Positions 45,780 to 55,503 are shown, counted from the stretch's first letter. The stretch: 64,000 nt of DNA from Photobacterium indicum (GCF_003026215.1 NZ_PYOC01000009.1:124001-188000); one strand, 5' to 3'. The notes: generated by a model from the sequence alone, not told the origin. Translations and numbers: made by a program.

Positions 45780-45813
45780 GCCACTTAAAGGCATATGCTG
45801 CTCCTAAAGTGGC
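45780..45813 (-). terminator. Weak hairpin after hinT
   Basis: Stem GCCACTT (45780-45786) with AAGTGGC (45807-45813), long loop; T-rich but without a clean T-run. May serve as the hinT terminator. Confidence 0.35.
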
Positions 45814-45826
45814 CCAGATATTACAT

Positions 45827-46177
45827 TTACCCGACTAACATCGGCCCTAATGGGCGACCGCCCAGTAAATGCATATGAACATGGTAAACTTCTTGTCCAC
45901 CATGTGGGTTACAATTCACAATTAAACGGTAACCATTTTCTGCAACACCCTCTTTCTCTGCTAGCTTGCGTGCAACAGTAAACATGCGCCCCATCATTAC
46001 TTCATCATCAGCTTCTACATCATTCACTGTAGGAATAAGCTTATTAGGAATAATTAAGATATGGCTAGGTGCTCGTGGATTGATATCACGAAAAGCCGTG
46101 ACCAAATCATCTTGATACAAGACATCTGCTGGAATTTCTTTGCGAATAATTTTACTGAAGATAGTTTCTTCTGCCAT
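45827..46177 (-). CDS. hinT: Purine nucleoside phosphoramidase HinT
   Basis: HIT-superfamily hydrolase of 116 residues acting on adenosine and guanosine phosphoramidates. The histidine triad HVHMH (H99, H101, H103) is intact, and ETIFSKIIRKEIPADVLYQD and NPRAPSHILIIP are typical. It lies at the head of the hinT-COG3014-ycfL-lpoB-thiK block, the E. coli order with one added lipoprotein gene. Confidence 0.96.
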   Translation of the reverse strand: MAEETIFSKIIRKEIPADVLYQDDLVTAFRDINPRAPSHILIIPNKLIPTVNDVEADDEVMMGRMFTVARKLAEKEGVAENGYRLIVNCNPHGGQEVYHVHMHLLGGRPLGPMLVG

Positions 46178-46564
46178 ATCAAGCTCCGTTTAGATTAAAA
46201 CTAACGTCATCAGTATGCTTGAGTAAAACGCACAGGGCAATATTGGACACTGTTTTAAACGTATTTACCAGTGAAATTTGCATCAAATAATTTTTTTTTT
46301 GATGCAGCCGTCAAAGTATGCGTTCAATCAATTACTTATTATCAAGGATGATAATAACGTTCTTAAAAAGACTGATAGAGTAATGAAAGGTCGATTTCCC
46401 CTTGTTTTTAACGACTTACTTCAGTGATTGAAAATTCAGCAGCAAGAATGATGAAAAGCCAATACAGACAAGTTCATACAATGTAATTAATAAAGCCTCA
46501 TTCTAAATTAACGTTGTGAGTCAGCATTGAATGCTCACCTTGAAATATACTCTTTAGGGATATT
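46178..46564. promoter_or_regulatory. Divergent region between hinT and the second chemoreceptor gene
   Basis: AT-rich 387-base gap. It contains an inverted repeat GCATCAAA (46280-46287) with TTTGATGC (46298-46305) whose loop and right arm form a run of ten to eleven T, and an imperfect hairpin around 46515-46540 close to the receptor start. A TTTAGGGATATT ribosome site precedes the ATG. No gene seen. Confidence 0.35.
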
Positions 46565-48568
46565 ATGAAATCAAAAAAACAAACCTCAGTGATACAACGA
46601 ATATATGCTGGGTTTGCGCTAATGGTCGCACTACTTATTGCCACCATTGTTCTGATGCTTGATGGAACAAGCCGCATTCATCAACAACTTGAATCTGTTA
46701 CGACCAATGCACTCCCACTTGTTTCCACTACAAACCAAACAAGTGTCAGTCTGCTAGCTGCCGATAAAATTTTTAAGGACTACCTTACCACGCAAGATCC
46801 CACTCGGATGCAAACCTATGATACTAACTTTACTCAAGCCCAAGACGCGTTTGTACAAGCAAGAGAGCAACTTGCTAAAGTGGCAAAAGGCAACCCAACG
46901 TTAAATGCTTACCTTGAAGACCTCTCGGCATTAGAAGAGCGTTACTTCAACGAAGCACACAGTGCAATGAACAACTATCGTGTTCAATTACTCGCCCAAG
47001 AAGAACGCCAACAATCCACGCGCCGCTTTCAACAGCTACACACTGAACTCAATGTTCGTATGAAAGAATACATTGCTGATCAAGATAATCTTTCCGTAAA
47101 AATGATCGCAATGAGTTACTTTAATCAGCTAGCTAAAACGGAGACGATCACATCAGATGCCCTCGCAACTGAAGATATCGCTAAAATTGAAAAGGCGCTT
47201 AAAAATAACAGAAAATTCGTTAACCACCTTGGCCAATCATATCGAGCTCTTACATCCCAATTACCGGAAGTAAAACGCATTTTTGATAAAACCGTCGCTC
47301 AATACACGCTAGATATTGGGCAAAAAGGTGGAGTACTTGATCAGCACTATGAATATATAGAAGCAAGAAATCGTCTATACGACAATATTGCAGTGCTAGC
47401 CGCTGAAATTGATCAAGCAATGGTGTTACTTGATAACTTCAGAACGCTTGCGAATTCGCAAATGGATTCAGCCATAGAAAGTGCCAATAATACCTACAGC
47501 CATGGCTATACCAACTCTATTTTAATCGGCATCTGTGTATCATTGCTGGCCATATTCATTGGTTGGTATCTTGCTGGTTGTGTTCGTAAACCTCTTGTAT
47601 CAACGTTAAAAACATTAGAAGCCTTAACCAATGGTGATATGACCCAGCGAATCAACGGCAATACTTTTATTGAATTCGATAAATTAAGCCACCACATCAA
47701 TACGCTGGCTGATAATTTACAAGAAATACTCAGTAAACTAAGCCAGGCATCGGAAGGGTTAACAAAGGTTGCAGCAGAGAACCAAACAACCACAACAGAA
47801 GCAAAACACAGGTTGAATGAACAACGTCAGCAAACAGCATCTGTTGCAACGGCCATGACCGAGATGGAGCAATCTGTTACCGATGTATCGTTAAGTGCAC
47901 AGCAATCGATGGAGCGCGTACACGCAGTAGAAAAAGCATCTGAAGTCGGTCGTGATGTGATGAGCAAAAACATTCACACCGCACACCAACTTTCAGACCG
48001 TTTAGATGAATCCGTTCTTGCTGTCTCTAAATTACAAGAAATGAGTAGTAATATCGGTTCAATTCTTGATGTGATCCGAAACATTGCCGATCAAACCAAT
48101 TTACTTGCATTGAATGCGGCAATCGAAGCAGCACGAGCTGGTGATCAAGGGCGAGGTTTTGCAGTCGTCGCCGATGAAGTCAGAGTGCTGGCTAAACGCA
48201 CCACTGATTCAACGTCTGAAATTGAAAAGATGATTCAAAGTTTACAATCTAGTTCGGGACAAGCGGTTAGCGTCATGCAAACTTGCGTAACTGAAATGAC
48301 AAGCAGTATTACACAAGCCTCTGATGCCAATGGTGCAATGGAAGAAATTCAAGCGCTTATCATGGAAATCAGTCAGATGAGTGCGCAAATAGCTCAAGCA
48401 TCTGAAGAACAGCAATGTACTACAGGTTCTATCGCACGCAGCCTTGAAGACATCAGTCATATTGCCGATGCAAACTTTAGCTCAATGGAAGAAGTGGCAG
48501 AGGCCAGCTCTAAACTTGATGAACTTGCCAATCAGCAAAATACACTGGTACACCGATTTAAACTCTAA
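46565..48568 (+). CDS. Methyl-accepting chemotaxis protein
   Basis: Chemoreceptor of 667 residues. TM1 is about 12-34, the all-helical periplasmic domain (about 35-312) is rich in Gln and Asn, TM2 is about 316-338, then HAMP (CVRKPLVSTLKTLEALTNGDMTQRI) and the signalling domain with GRGFAVVADEVR at the tip. There is no C-terminal CheR-docking pentapeptide. It is a stand-alone gene with its own terminator and differs from the IS-flanked receptor in its sensor. Ligand unknown. Confidence 0.95.
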   Translation: MKSKKQTSVIQRIYAGFALMVALLIATIVLMLDGTSRIHQQLESVTTNALPLVSTTNQTSVSLLAADKIFKDYLTTQDPTRMQTYDTNFTQAQDAFVQAREQLAKVAKGNPTLNAYLEDLSALEERYFNEAHSAMNNYRVQLLAQEERQQSTRRFQQLHTELNVRMKEYIADQDNLSVKMIAMSYFNQLAKTETITSDALATEDIAKIEKALKNNRKFVNHLGQSYRALTSQLPEVKRIFDKTVAQYTLDIGQKGGVLDQHYEYIEARNRLYDNIAVLAAEIDQAMVLLDNFRTLANSQMDSAIESANNTYSHGYTNSILIGICVSLLAIFIGWYLAGCVRKPLVSTLKTLEALTNGDMTQRINGNTFIEFDKLSHHINTLADNLQEILSKLSQASEGLTKVAAENQTTTTEAKHRLNEQRQQTASVATAMTEMEQSVTDVSLSAQQSMERVHAVEKASEVGRDVMSKNIHTAHQLSDRLDESVLAVSKLQEMSSNIGSILDVIRNIADQTNLLALNAAIEAARAGDQGRGFAVVADEVRVLAKRTTDSTSEIEKMIQSLQSSSGQAVSVMQTCVTEMTSSITQASDANGAMEEIQALIMEISQMSAQIAQASEEQQCTTGSIARSLEDISHIADANFSSMEEVAEASSKLDELANQQNTLVHRFKL

Positions 48569-48606
48569 AACCAGCAACACATCATAAACTAAAAAATACC
48601 ACTATT

Positions 48607-48632
48607 AAGGTCAGCATATGCTGACCTTTTTA
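48607..48632 (+). terminator. Intrinsic terminator of the chemoreceptor gene
   Basis: Perfect palindrome AAGGTCAGCAT/ATGCTGACCTT (48607-48628) followed by a T-run. Confidence 0.9.
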
Positions 48633-48649
48633 CTTTACAGCCACCATAA

Positions 48650-48709
48650 ATATACCCAAGTCACTTCAAGACACTCCCGAAAAGCGAGTTTTGAAGTGAC
48701 TGGGATATA
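48650..48709 (+). repeat. Hairpin repeat with TATACCCAAG core, copy 3 (most complete)
   Basis: Left arm 48650-48669 (TATACCCAAGTCACTTCAA) pairs with right arm 48691-48708 (TTGAAGTGACTGGGATAT), one base deletion. It is of the kind of imperfect palindrome I recall as dispersed between genes in Vibrionaceae genomes. Lies between the receptor terminator and pyrC. Confidence 0.65.
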
Positions 48710-48863
48710 AATTGGAATTATGCTCATTCAACTAAACTTATAGTAGGTTAAAGCCAAACGATTGCGTTATTAATCAACAATTGCTGGTTAGTGCGATAAT
48801 TGACCTTTACTTAGTACGTGTATGCTTTTAGAATCGGGCGAATTTTTTGGGAGGGAAGAAAAT

Positions 48864-49892
48864 ATGACAACGATTACAATTACACGTCCTGACGACTGGC
48901 ATGTGCATTTACGCGATGGCGACGTATTAAAAGATACTGTTCGTGACATCAGCCGGTATATGGGACGAGCGATAATCATGCCTAACTTGATCCCACCCGT
49001 TATTGATACAGAATCTGCACTATCTTACCGCGAACGTATTATTGCCCAAGCCCCTCAAGGCAACTTCTCCCCGCTAATGGTTATCTATTTAACCGACAAT
49101 ACTTCCGCAGAAGAAATCCACAAAGCCAAAGCATCTGGCCATGTATACGCTGCCAAACTTTACCCTGCTGGTGCAACCACCAATTCAGATTCAGGCGTAA
49201 CATCCATTGATCACATTCGCCCAGCGCTTCAAGCAATGCAAGAAGCTGGTATGCCATTGCTTATTCATGGTGAAGTAACCGCTCACGATATTGATATTTT
49301 CGACCGTGAAAAAGTCTTTCTAGAGACAGTTTTAGCACCGATTGTTGAACAATTCCCAGATCTTAAAATGGTATTGGAACATATCACAACAGCAGATGCC
49401 GTTGAGTTTGTAACCCATGCAGGCCCTAACGTTGGGGCAACGATTACCGCTCATCATCTTATGTTTAACCGTAACCATATGTTGGTAGGTGGCATTCGCC
49501 CGCATTTTTATTGCTTACCGATTCTAAAGCGTAATATTCATCAAGACGCACTGGTTAAAGCAGCAACAAGCGGCAGCCCTAAATTCTTCTTAGGTACCGA
49601 CTCTGCGCCGCACGCGCAAGGGCGTAAAGAATCAGCTTGTGGTTGTGCAGGCTCTTACACGGCACACGCGGCAATCGAACTGTATGCTGAAGTGTTCGAA
49701 GCAGCAGACGCACTAGATAAATTAGAAGCATTTTCAAGTTTTAATGGTCCTGACTTTTATAATCTTCCACGTAATACAGACACCATTACACTCAAAAAAG
49801 AAAGCTGGAACGTGCCTGAAACAATGGCCTTTGGTGGCGATGAAGTTGTGCCAATCCGTGCTGGCGAAGCAATGCTATGGAAAGTTATCTAG
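48864..49892 (+). CDS. pyrC: Dihydroorotase PyrC (type II)
   Basis: Zinc enzyme of pyrimidine synthesis that cyclises carbamoyl aspartate to dihydroorotate. The 342-residue protein shows HVHLRDGD (H13, H15), AAKLYPAGATTNSDSG with the carboxylated lysine, LLIHGEV and FLGTDSAPH. I start it at the ATG at 48864 (MTTITITRPDDW), which has GGGAGGGAAG upstream; the frame opens at 48822 but without a ribosome site. It is monocistronic and ends at a terminator. Confidence 0.96.
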   Translation: MTTITITRPDDWHVHLRDGDVLKDTVRDISRYMGRAIIMPNLIPPVIDTESALSYRERIIAQAPQGNFSPLMVIYLTDNTSAEEIHKAKASGHVYAAKLYPAGATTNSDSGVTSIDHIRPALQAMQEAGMPLLIHGEVTAHDIDIFDREKVFLETVLAPIVEQFPDLKMVLEHITTADAVEFVTHAGPNVGATITAHHLMFNRNHMLVGGIRPHFYCLPILKRNIHQDALVKAATSGSPKFFLGTDSAPHAQGRKESACGCAGSYTAHAAIELYAEVFEAADALDKLEAFSSFNGPDFYNLPRNTDTITLKKESWNVPETMAFGGDEVVPIRAGEAMLWKVI

Positions 49893-49960
49893 CCTATAAC
49901 CATAATATGGCACTGCCGTTGATATTAAAAAATTTCGATTGATATAAAATTCACAGATAC

Positions 49961-49988
49961 AAAAAGGGCTCCTGAAGGAGCCCTTTTT
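49961..49988. terminator. Bidirectional terminator between pyrC and the RND pump gene
   Basis: Twelve-bp stem AAAAAGGGCTCC (49961-49972) with 49977-49988, TGAA loop, symmetrical A and T runs; lies between convergent genes. Confidence 0.93.
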
Positions 49989-50014
49989 ATTGCTTCAATA
50001 TAAAGTGCTAAGCA

Positions 50015-53000
50015 CTATTGCACTTCAGGCACTTTGAGTTGATGGAACATGCGGTACAACACTGGAACAACAATCAGAGTAAGTACTGTAGCAAACCCAA
50101 GACCAAACATAATGGTAACGGCCATAGGCTTAAAGAACACATCAGGTAATAAAGGGATCATACCCAGTACCGTTGTTATCGCAGCCATACATACAGGACG
50201 AACACGGCTCACCGCCGCATCAACCACCGCTTGGTATTTATCTTTACCACTGCTAATTTCAATCTCGATTTGATCCAGCAGTACAATTCCATTTTTAACA
50301 AGCATTCCTGATAGACTCAAAAAGCCCAGCAACGCCATAAAACCAAACGGCGTATTCAAGATAAGTAGCCCTGTTGTTACACCAATAATGGCAAGCGGAA
50401 CTGTTGCCCATACAATCACAGCCTCTTTAACCTTGTTAAACAAGAAGATAGTAATTAAGAACATGAACAAATAACCCATTGGCATTGTTTGGAATAACGA
50501 TGCTTTGGCATCTGCCGATGATTCATATTCCCCGCCCCATTCTAGTGAATAACCAGAAGGAAAATCTAACGCTTCAATTTTTGGTTGAATTCGAGCTTGC
50601 AGTGTCGCTGCCGTTTCATCGCCCAGAGGATCAGGATCAGCCATAATGGTTAGCATTCGTTTACGGTTTTTACGTACCACTAGCGGATCTTCCCATTTAA
50701 CATTGACGCCTAGCATCACTTGTTGCAGTGGAACATAACCTTGAATTGCAGGGCTCCAAATCTTCATGCCTTCAATACTACTTACATCAACACGTTCTTG
50801 CTCAGGTAAACGTGCAACAATCGGCATTAAATTAGTGCCATCACGATATATACCTACAGATAACCCTGAAAATGCCATTTGTAATAAATCATCAACATTT
50901 TCTTTAGTTATGCCATAACGACGTGCTTGGCTTTCATTAAAGATAGGTTCAATCACTTTCGTACGTTCACGCCAGTCATGACGTACGTTGAAAGCCCCCG
51001 GATCTGCTCTCATAATATCAAGCGACTGCTGGGCTAAACTACGAAGAACGGTTGGATCGGGCCCCACTATACGCGCTTCAATTTTAGAACCAGATGAAGG
51101 ACCTAATTCAATCCGTTTTAGTTTGTATTCAATATCAGGATGATTAGCGTCTAACTCAGCACTCACTTTACGCAGCATCGGCATCACTGCATCATAATCA
51201 TCGACACGTATAATCAGTTCACCGTACGACGAGTAACTCTTCTCTGGTGAATAGGTCAACATGAAACGCTGGGAGCCTTTACCTGCACTTGAAGAGACAT
51301 AACTTACGGTATCTTGCTGATTAACCCACCCTTCCAGTTCTTGTAGCTTGTCGTTCGTTGAACGAATATCGGTGCCTTCAGGTAACCATACATCAACCAT
51401 AAACATGGGTGTTGTTGATGACGGAAAGAACGACTGTTTCAATTGCGTAAAGCCATATAGGCTTGCACCTAGCATCACAATCAATACGATCACAGTTGTC
51501 CATGCGTACTTCATGCATTTTTCTAGCGATTGCTTGTATAAAACAAAGACAAGACCTTTATAAGGATCACTCTCTTCGCCATCGCTATTATGTTTAACAC
51601 CTTTGAAGAACATATCAGCAAAAAATGGCGTCAACGATATAGCAGTAAACCAGCTAAGCATGAGTGATATTAACAACACACTAAATAGCGTTGCACAATA
51701 TTCACCCGTAGAATCTTGAGATAAGCCTATCGGTGCGAATGCTGTAACGGCAATCACCGTCGCCCCTAGTAGCGGCCATTTGGTTTGGGTAACAATATCA
51801 GATGCAGCTTGCATCCTTGTTCGCCCTTTTTGTATTCCAATGAGAATGCCTTCGACCACTACAATGGCATTATCCACCAGCATACCCAGCGCAATAACCA
51901 ATGCCCCCAAAGAAATACGTTGTAGATCTATTGCCATTATGTTCATGAATACAAACGTACCCAATACTGTAAGCAACAGGATCAAGCCGATTAAGATACC
52001 TGAGCGCATCCCCATAAAGAAAAGCAGTACAACAATAACAATCGCGACCGCTTGACCAAGGCTGACAATAAAGCCCTTTACAGATTGGTCGACTTCATCG
52101 GGTTGACTATAAACAGCACTAATATCAATACCAACAGGCTGTTGTTCTTTTAGCTCATTTAGGCGCTGATAAACACCCTTACCTTTTTCTACAACGTTCA
52201 CACCGTCAATGAAGGATACACCTACATTAAGTGCAACTTTACCGTTATAGCTTACAAGGTTATCGGGCACCTCTTTAAAGCCACGCGTAATCGTTGCAAC
52301 ATCACGTAAGTAAATTAAACCTTCAGCACCTGTGTCTGTAATAATTAAATCACCAAGGGCATCAACATCTTTAAATTCACCAGTAGGATGAACGCGAACA
52401 TATTCCGTCCCTATTTTTACTGCGCCCGCACTGGTTACCAAATTCTGGGTGGCTAAGGTGCTATAGATTGTCTCCAGTGAGATACCCAGATTACTCAAAC
52501 GCTGCATTGAAATTTCAATGAATACTTGTTCTTGCTGGGCCCCCGAAACTGAAACCTTTCCCACCCCATCAACTAATTCAATTTCTCTGCGAAAATAATC
52601 AACATAATCATTAAGTTCTTTATACGAATATCCGTCACCCGTTATCGCCAGCATGATGCCATATACATCACCAAAATCATCAATGATTGAAGGATCAGCC
52701 ACGCCGGGTGGTAAGTTGGGTCTGATATCATTCACTTTTCGACGTAATTCATCCCAAATTTGGGGTAAATCATCAGGACCATAATTATTTTTCATGGTCA
52801 CGGTGATCTGCGATAGACCTCGACTGGATACAGAGTTAACTTCATCAACATAGGTTAATTGCTGAATGGCTTTTTCTATTGGATAAGTGACTTCTTCTTC
52901 AACTTGAAGAGGTGTGGCACCAGGGTATGCTGTTACCACCATCGCGTCTTTGATCGTAAACGCGGGATCTTCCAATCTTCCTAGCCCGAAGAAAGCCATT

Positions 53001-53083
53001 GTGCCGCCGATCAAAAAGATCAGGGTAATCATCCAACTAACAACTTTATTCTTTATAAAATAGGCTGCGATATCTTGCTTCAT
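50015..53083 (-). CDS. RND family efflux transporter permease
   Basis: Inner-membrane proton-driven pump of 1022 residues with twelve membrane helices and two large periplasmic loops. The start MKQDIAAYFIKNKVVSWMI and blocks LEDPAFTIKDAMVVTAYPGA are typical of the RND subgroup found with two adaptor proteins, such as V. cholerae VexK in VexIJK. The TM4 proton-relay motif reads LVDNAIVVVEG, so the second aspartate of the AcrB DD pair is Asn. Its ATG overlaps the adaptor stop in TAATG. No outer-membrane channel gene is adjacent, so it likely uses TolC. Substrate is unknown; bile salts or detergents are plausible by analogy. Confidence 0.92.
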   Translation of the reverse strand: MKQDIAAYFIKNKVVSWMITLIFLIGGTMAFFGLGRLEDPAFTIKDAMVVTAYPGATPLQVEEEVTYPIEKAIQQLTYVDEVNSVSSRGLSQITVTMKNNYGPDDLPQIWDELRRKVNDIRPNLPPGVADPSIIDDFGDVYGIMLAITGDGYSYKELNDYVDYFRREIELVDGVGKVSVSGAQQEQVFIEISMQRLSNLGISLETIYSTLATQNLVTSAGAVKIGTEYVRVHPTGEFKDVDALGDLIITDTGAEGLIYLRDVATITRGFKEVPDNLVSYNGKVALNVGVSFIDGVNVVEKGKGVYQRLNELKEQQPVGIDISAVYSQPDEVDQSVKGFIVSLGQAVAIVIVVLLFFMGMRSGILIGLILLLTVLGTFVFMNIMAIDLQRISLGALVIALGMLVDNAIVVVEGILIGIQKGRTRMQAASDIVTQTKWPLLGATVIAVTAFAPIGLSQDSTGEYCATLFSVLLISLMLSWFTAISLTPFFADMFFKGVKHNSDGEESDPYKGLVFVLYKQSLEKCMKYAWTTVIVLIVMLGASLYGFTQLKQSFFPSSTTPMFMVDVWLPEGTDIRSTNDKLQELEGWVNQQDTVSYVSSSAGKGSQRFMLTYSPEKSYSSYGELIIRVDDYDAVMPMLRKVSAELDANHPDIEYKLKRIELGPSSGSKIEARIVGPDPTVLRSLAQQSLDIMRADPGAFNVRHDWRERTKVIEPIFNESQARRYGITKENVDDLLQMAFSGLSVGIYRDGTNLMPIVARLPEQERVDVSSIEGMKIWSPAIQGYVPLQQVMLGVNVKWEDPLVVRKNRKRMLTIMADPDPLGDETAATLQARIQPKIEALDFPSGYSLEWGGEYESSADAKASLFQTMPMGYLFMFLITIFLFNKVKEAVIVWATVPLAIIGVTTGLLILNTPFGFMALLGFLSLSGMLVKNGIVLLDQIEIEISSGKDKYQAVVDAAVSRVRPVCMAAITTVLGMIPLLPDVFFKPMAVTIMFGLGFATVLTLIVVPVLYRMFHQLKVPEVQ

Positions 53084-54171
53084 TATTGTCCAGCCTCCAT
53101 GCTAATAACTTTAATTTGCTGTCCGGCACGTAAACGATTACCACCCGCTACAACAATGGTTTCACCCTGCTCTATTCCAGATTGTACTCGAGCACCTTCT
53201 GGTACAACTTTGTCGGTTGTTATACGGCGTTTCTCTACCGTCATGTCTTCTTTAACGACCCATACAAACTTATCGGTAAGCACTAAATCATCACCGTCTT
53301 CATTAAAAATGGCTTCTAACGGAATAACTGGTTCGCCTTTTTTGTAGATATTCAACTTTTGAGCATCAGCTCTTACTTCAACAGCCATACCATCTAGAAT
53401 AAAGTTATCAGCAGGCATCGGCATGGTTAACGTCACAAGAAATGAACCAGACTCTGGATCAGGTTCTGTCGTAAATTCTTTCAACTTTGCTTTATATTCG
53501 TTACCATTTGACGTAATAACTCTAGCGTCAGGCTTTGACACATCAATATCGATTGCAGAGCTTTTTGAATAGATTAAATCGGGCGCTTGAATATGGATAT
53601 CCACCATTTTGGCACTGTGAATATTCATGACCTGTTGACCTGCTTGCACGTTCTCAAATTGTTCAATTGGTACACGAGAAATAACCCCATTAAATGGGGC
53701 TTTAATTTGTGTAAATTTCAAATTCAGTTTTGCTATATTCAACCTTGCACGTTCAATACGGCGTTGCGCTTTTAGTTCATCGAATTGTGATTGGGCAATG
53801 TATCCGTTTTCAACAAGTTTTGCCGAACGTCGATACTGGCTATCAGCCACATTATATTTAGCCTGCGCATTATCAACTTCTAATCGATAATCAAGAGGGT
53901 CCAGTTCTGCTAATAGCTGCCCCTTTTTTACCAAATCACCCGGTCTTACTAATATATGGGTAATTTCACCTTGGATTCTAAAAGATAGGCTCGATTTATC
54001 AGCGGCCGCAGCAACGGCAGGGAAGGTCAATTGAGGCGCTTCTGTAGCCAATGCCACTGTCTCAACATAAACGGGTTGAACACGCTGTATACTCTCGGTA
54101 ACAGTTTTTTCGCACCCCTGCAAAGCCAATGCAGATCCTATTGCTAGAACGATAAAGGATAGTTTTTTCAT
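53083..54171 (-). CDS. RND adaptor (membrane fusion) lipoprotein, second
   Basis: Periplasmic adaptor of 362 residues with lipobox LALQGC (C20). Order of parts: lipoyl half (ITHILVRPGDLVKKGQLLAELD), short coiled-coil hairpin (NAQAKYNVADSQYRRSAKLVENG), second lipoyl half (IKAPFNGVISRVPIE), beta-barrel and membrane-proximal domains. I start it at the ATG at 54171, preceded by GGAGCGAGG within the end of the previous gene and one base after its stop. The frame is open upstream to 54261 inside that gene, which I reject. Confidence 0.92.
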   Translation of the reverse strand: MKKLSFIVLAIGSALALQGCEKTVTESIQRVQPVYVETVALATEAPQLTFPAVAAAADKSSLSFRIQGEITHILVRPGDLVKKGQLLAELDPLDYRLEVDNAQAKYNVADSQYRRSAKLVENGYIAQSQFDELKAQRRIERARLNIAKLNLKFTQIKAPFNGVISRVPIEQFENVQAGQQVMNIHSAKMVDIHIQAPDLIYSKSSAIDIDVSKPDARVITSNGNEYKAKLKEFTTEPDPESGSFLVTLTMPMPADNFILDGMAVEVRADAQKLNIYKKGEPVIPLEAIFNEDGDDLVLTDKFVWVVKEDMTVEKRRITTDKVVPEGARVQSGIEQGETIVVAGGNRLRAGQQIKVISMEAGQ

Positions 54172-54172
54172 A

Positions 54173-55207
54173 TTATAATCCTCGCTCCTTAATCCATTCC
54201 CGCACTTTCTGACCTTCTTGCAGTTCATTAATACCTGACGTTGCAATTGAATCGCCGTCATTTAGACCTTTAATAACGTGCCTTTTATCATCTAATTCAA
54301 CTTGCGTTTTATGAACGATACCGTCTTTATCAACAAGCCAAACATACATTGCATCTCCATCTTGCATGATGGCACGTTTAGAGATAGCACCTAAATTGCC
54401 TTGCGGAATTAAGACCTTGACTGCACCTGCCATACCAGGAAGAATATTTTTCCCTGTTGGGCGTTCCATCGATAAGGTAACAGTATAACTTGACGTTTTT
54501 TTATCGGCTTCTGTATCTATTTCTTTAAATTGAGCAGGGTAAGTTTCACCAGGTATGGTATCGAAGATAACGCTTGGGTTTTGATCGTATTGACCTTGAA
54601 AACGACTAAACAGGTGTTCAGGTAATTGAAAAGTGACATTAATGATACCAGCACTTTGAATATGTAAAACGGGCTCTTTCATCATCACATATTCATAATT
54701 TTCAATAAGTGATAACGATAAAGTACCATCATAAGGCGCGACAAGTGTGGCATAACCTAAGTTAGATTGCTGCTTACTTAATGCTGCTTTTGCTTGCTTC
54801 AAGGCTGCTTTAGAGGTGTCATAATCAAGCTCTGAAACAACATTGGTTTTACGTAGTTCTTCATCACGTTTAAATTGAACATACGCGAGTTCATAATTTG
54901 CTTGCGCTTGTTCAACCAATAATAGAAATTCATCTTGATTCAAGGTGGCAAGTGTTTGCCCTCGCTTAACGTCTGTACCCGGTTTTACATCAACAGATGA
55001 AAGTTGCCCTGATACACGAAAAGCTAATACTGCTTTATCTCCAGCCTCAACAACGGCGGGGAATGTACGAAATGTCTGATTATCACCAACTGACACCGTT
55101 TGTAACTTTACCGGTCGAGAGTCCGGTTCAGGAACCTCTACCTGTTTTTCACCACACCCTGTCAAAATGAAACATGACAATAATGTGGCTGTTATTATGC
55201 GTCCCAT
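54173..55207 (-). CDS. RND adaptor (membrane fusion) lipoprotein, first
   Basis: First gene of the pump operon; 344 residues with lipobox ILTGC (C18). The layout is the same as the second adaptor: lipoyl halves (LSSVDVKPGTDVKRGQTLATLN and TLVAPYDGTLSLSLIE), hairpin (LAYVQFKRDEELRKTNVV) and beta-barrel. The two adaptors are similar but clearly diverged, so the pump may use a mixed adaptor ring. I choose the ATG at 55207 (MGRIITATLLSC), which has GGAGAGG upstream; an ATG four codons earlier is possible. Confidence 0.9.
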   Translation of the reverse strand: MGRIITATLLSCFILTGCGEKQVEVPEPDSRPVKLQTVSVGDNQTFRTFPAVVEAGDKAVLAFRVSGQLSSVDVKPGTDVKRGQTLATLNQDEFLLLVEQAQANYELAYVQFKRDEELRKTNVVSELDYDTSKAALKQAKAALSKQQSNLGYATLVAPYDGTLSLSLIENYEYVMMKEPVLHIQSAGIINVTFQLPEHLFSRFQGQYDQNPSVIFDTIPGETYPAQFKEIDTEADKKTSSYTVTLSMERPTGKNILPGMAGAVKVLIPQGNLGAISKRAIMQDGDAMYVWLVDKDGIVHKTQVELDDKRHVIKGLNDGDSIATSGINELQEGQKVREWIKERGL

Positions 55208-55503
55208 AAACCTCTCCATCCTTATAATTTTTAGGCAATTCCTAATGCTTTATCTTATATGTCTCTAATTAGCCAAAGCTCAACACGAGCTTAAAATTCC
55301 ATTCGTTAATAAAAAGACTACAAACACGTAGTGTAGTCAATAAAGCCTAACAAAAATCCAACAAGCTACTAAAAAATAAGAAAAACAATAAAAGCTGGGA
55401 AGGTTAACAAGTTAAATGGGCGAATTCGATCTTAAGGTGGGTTTATTCAGTAAAAATCAGAAACAAATAAATGACAAGATACAATACAATCGAATCGTAT
55501 AAA
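55208..55503 (-). promoter_or_regulatory. Promoter region of the RND operon with a dyad
   Basis: A-rich gap of about 300 bases. An inverted repeat GACTACA (55316-55322) / TGTAGTC (55332-55338), spaced by nine bases, lies about 110 bases before the first adaptor. It has the size of a TetR- or LysR-type operator, but no regulator gene is adjacent. Confidence 0.35.

Noticed and set aside
46280..46305. Inverted repeat with a T-run between hinT and the chemoreceptor gene, as a terminator
   Set aside because: The T-run is inside the loop and right arm rather than after the stem, and no transcript is expected to end there since the genes diverge.
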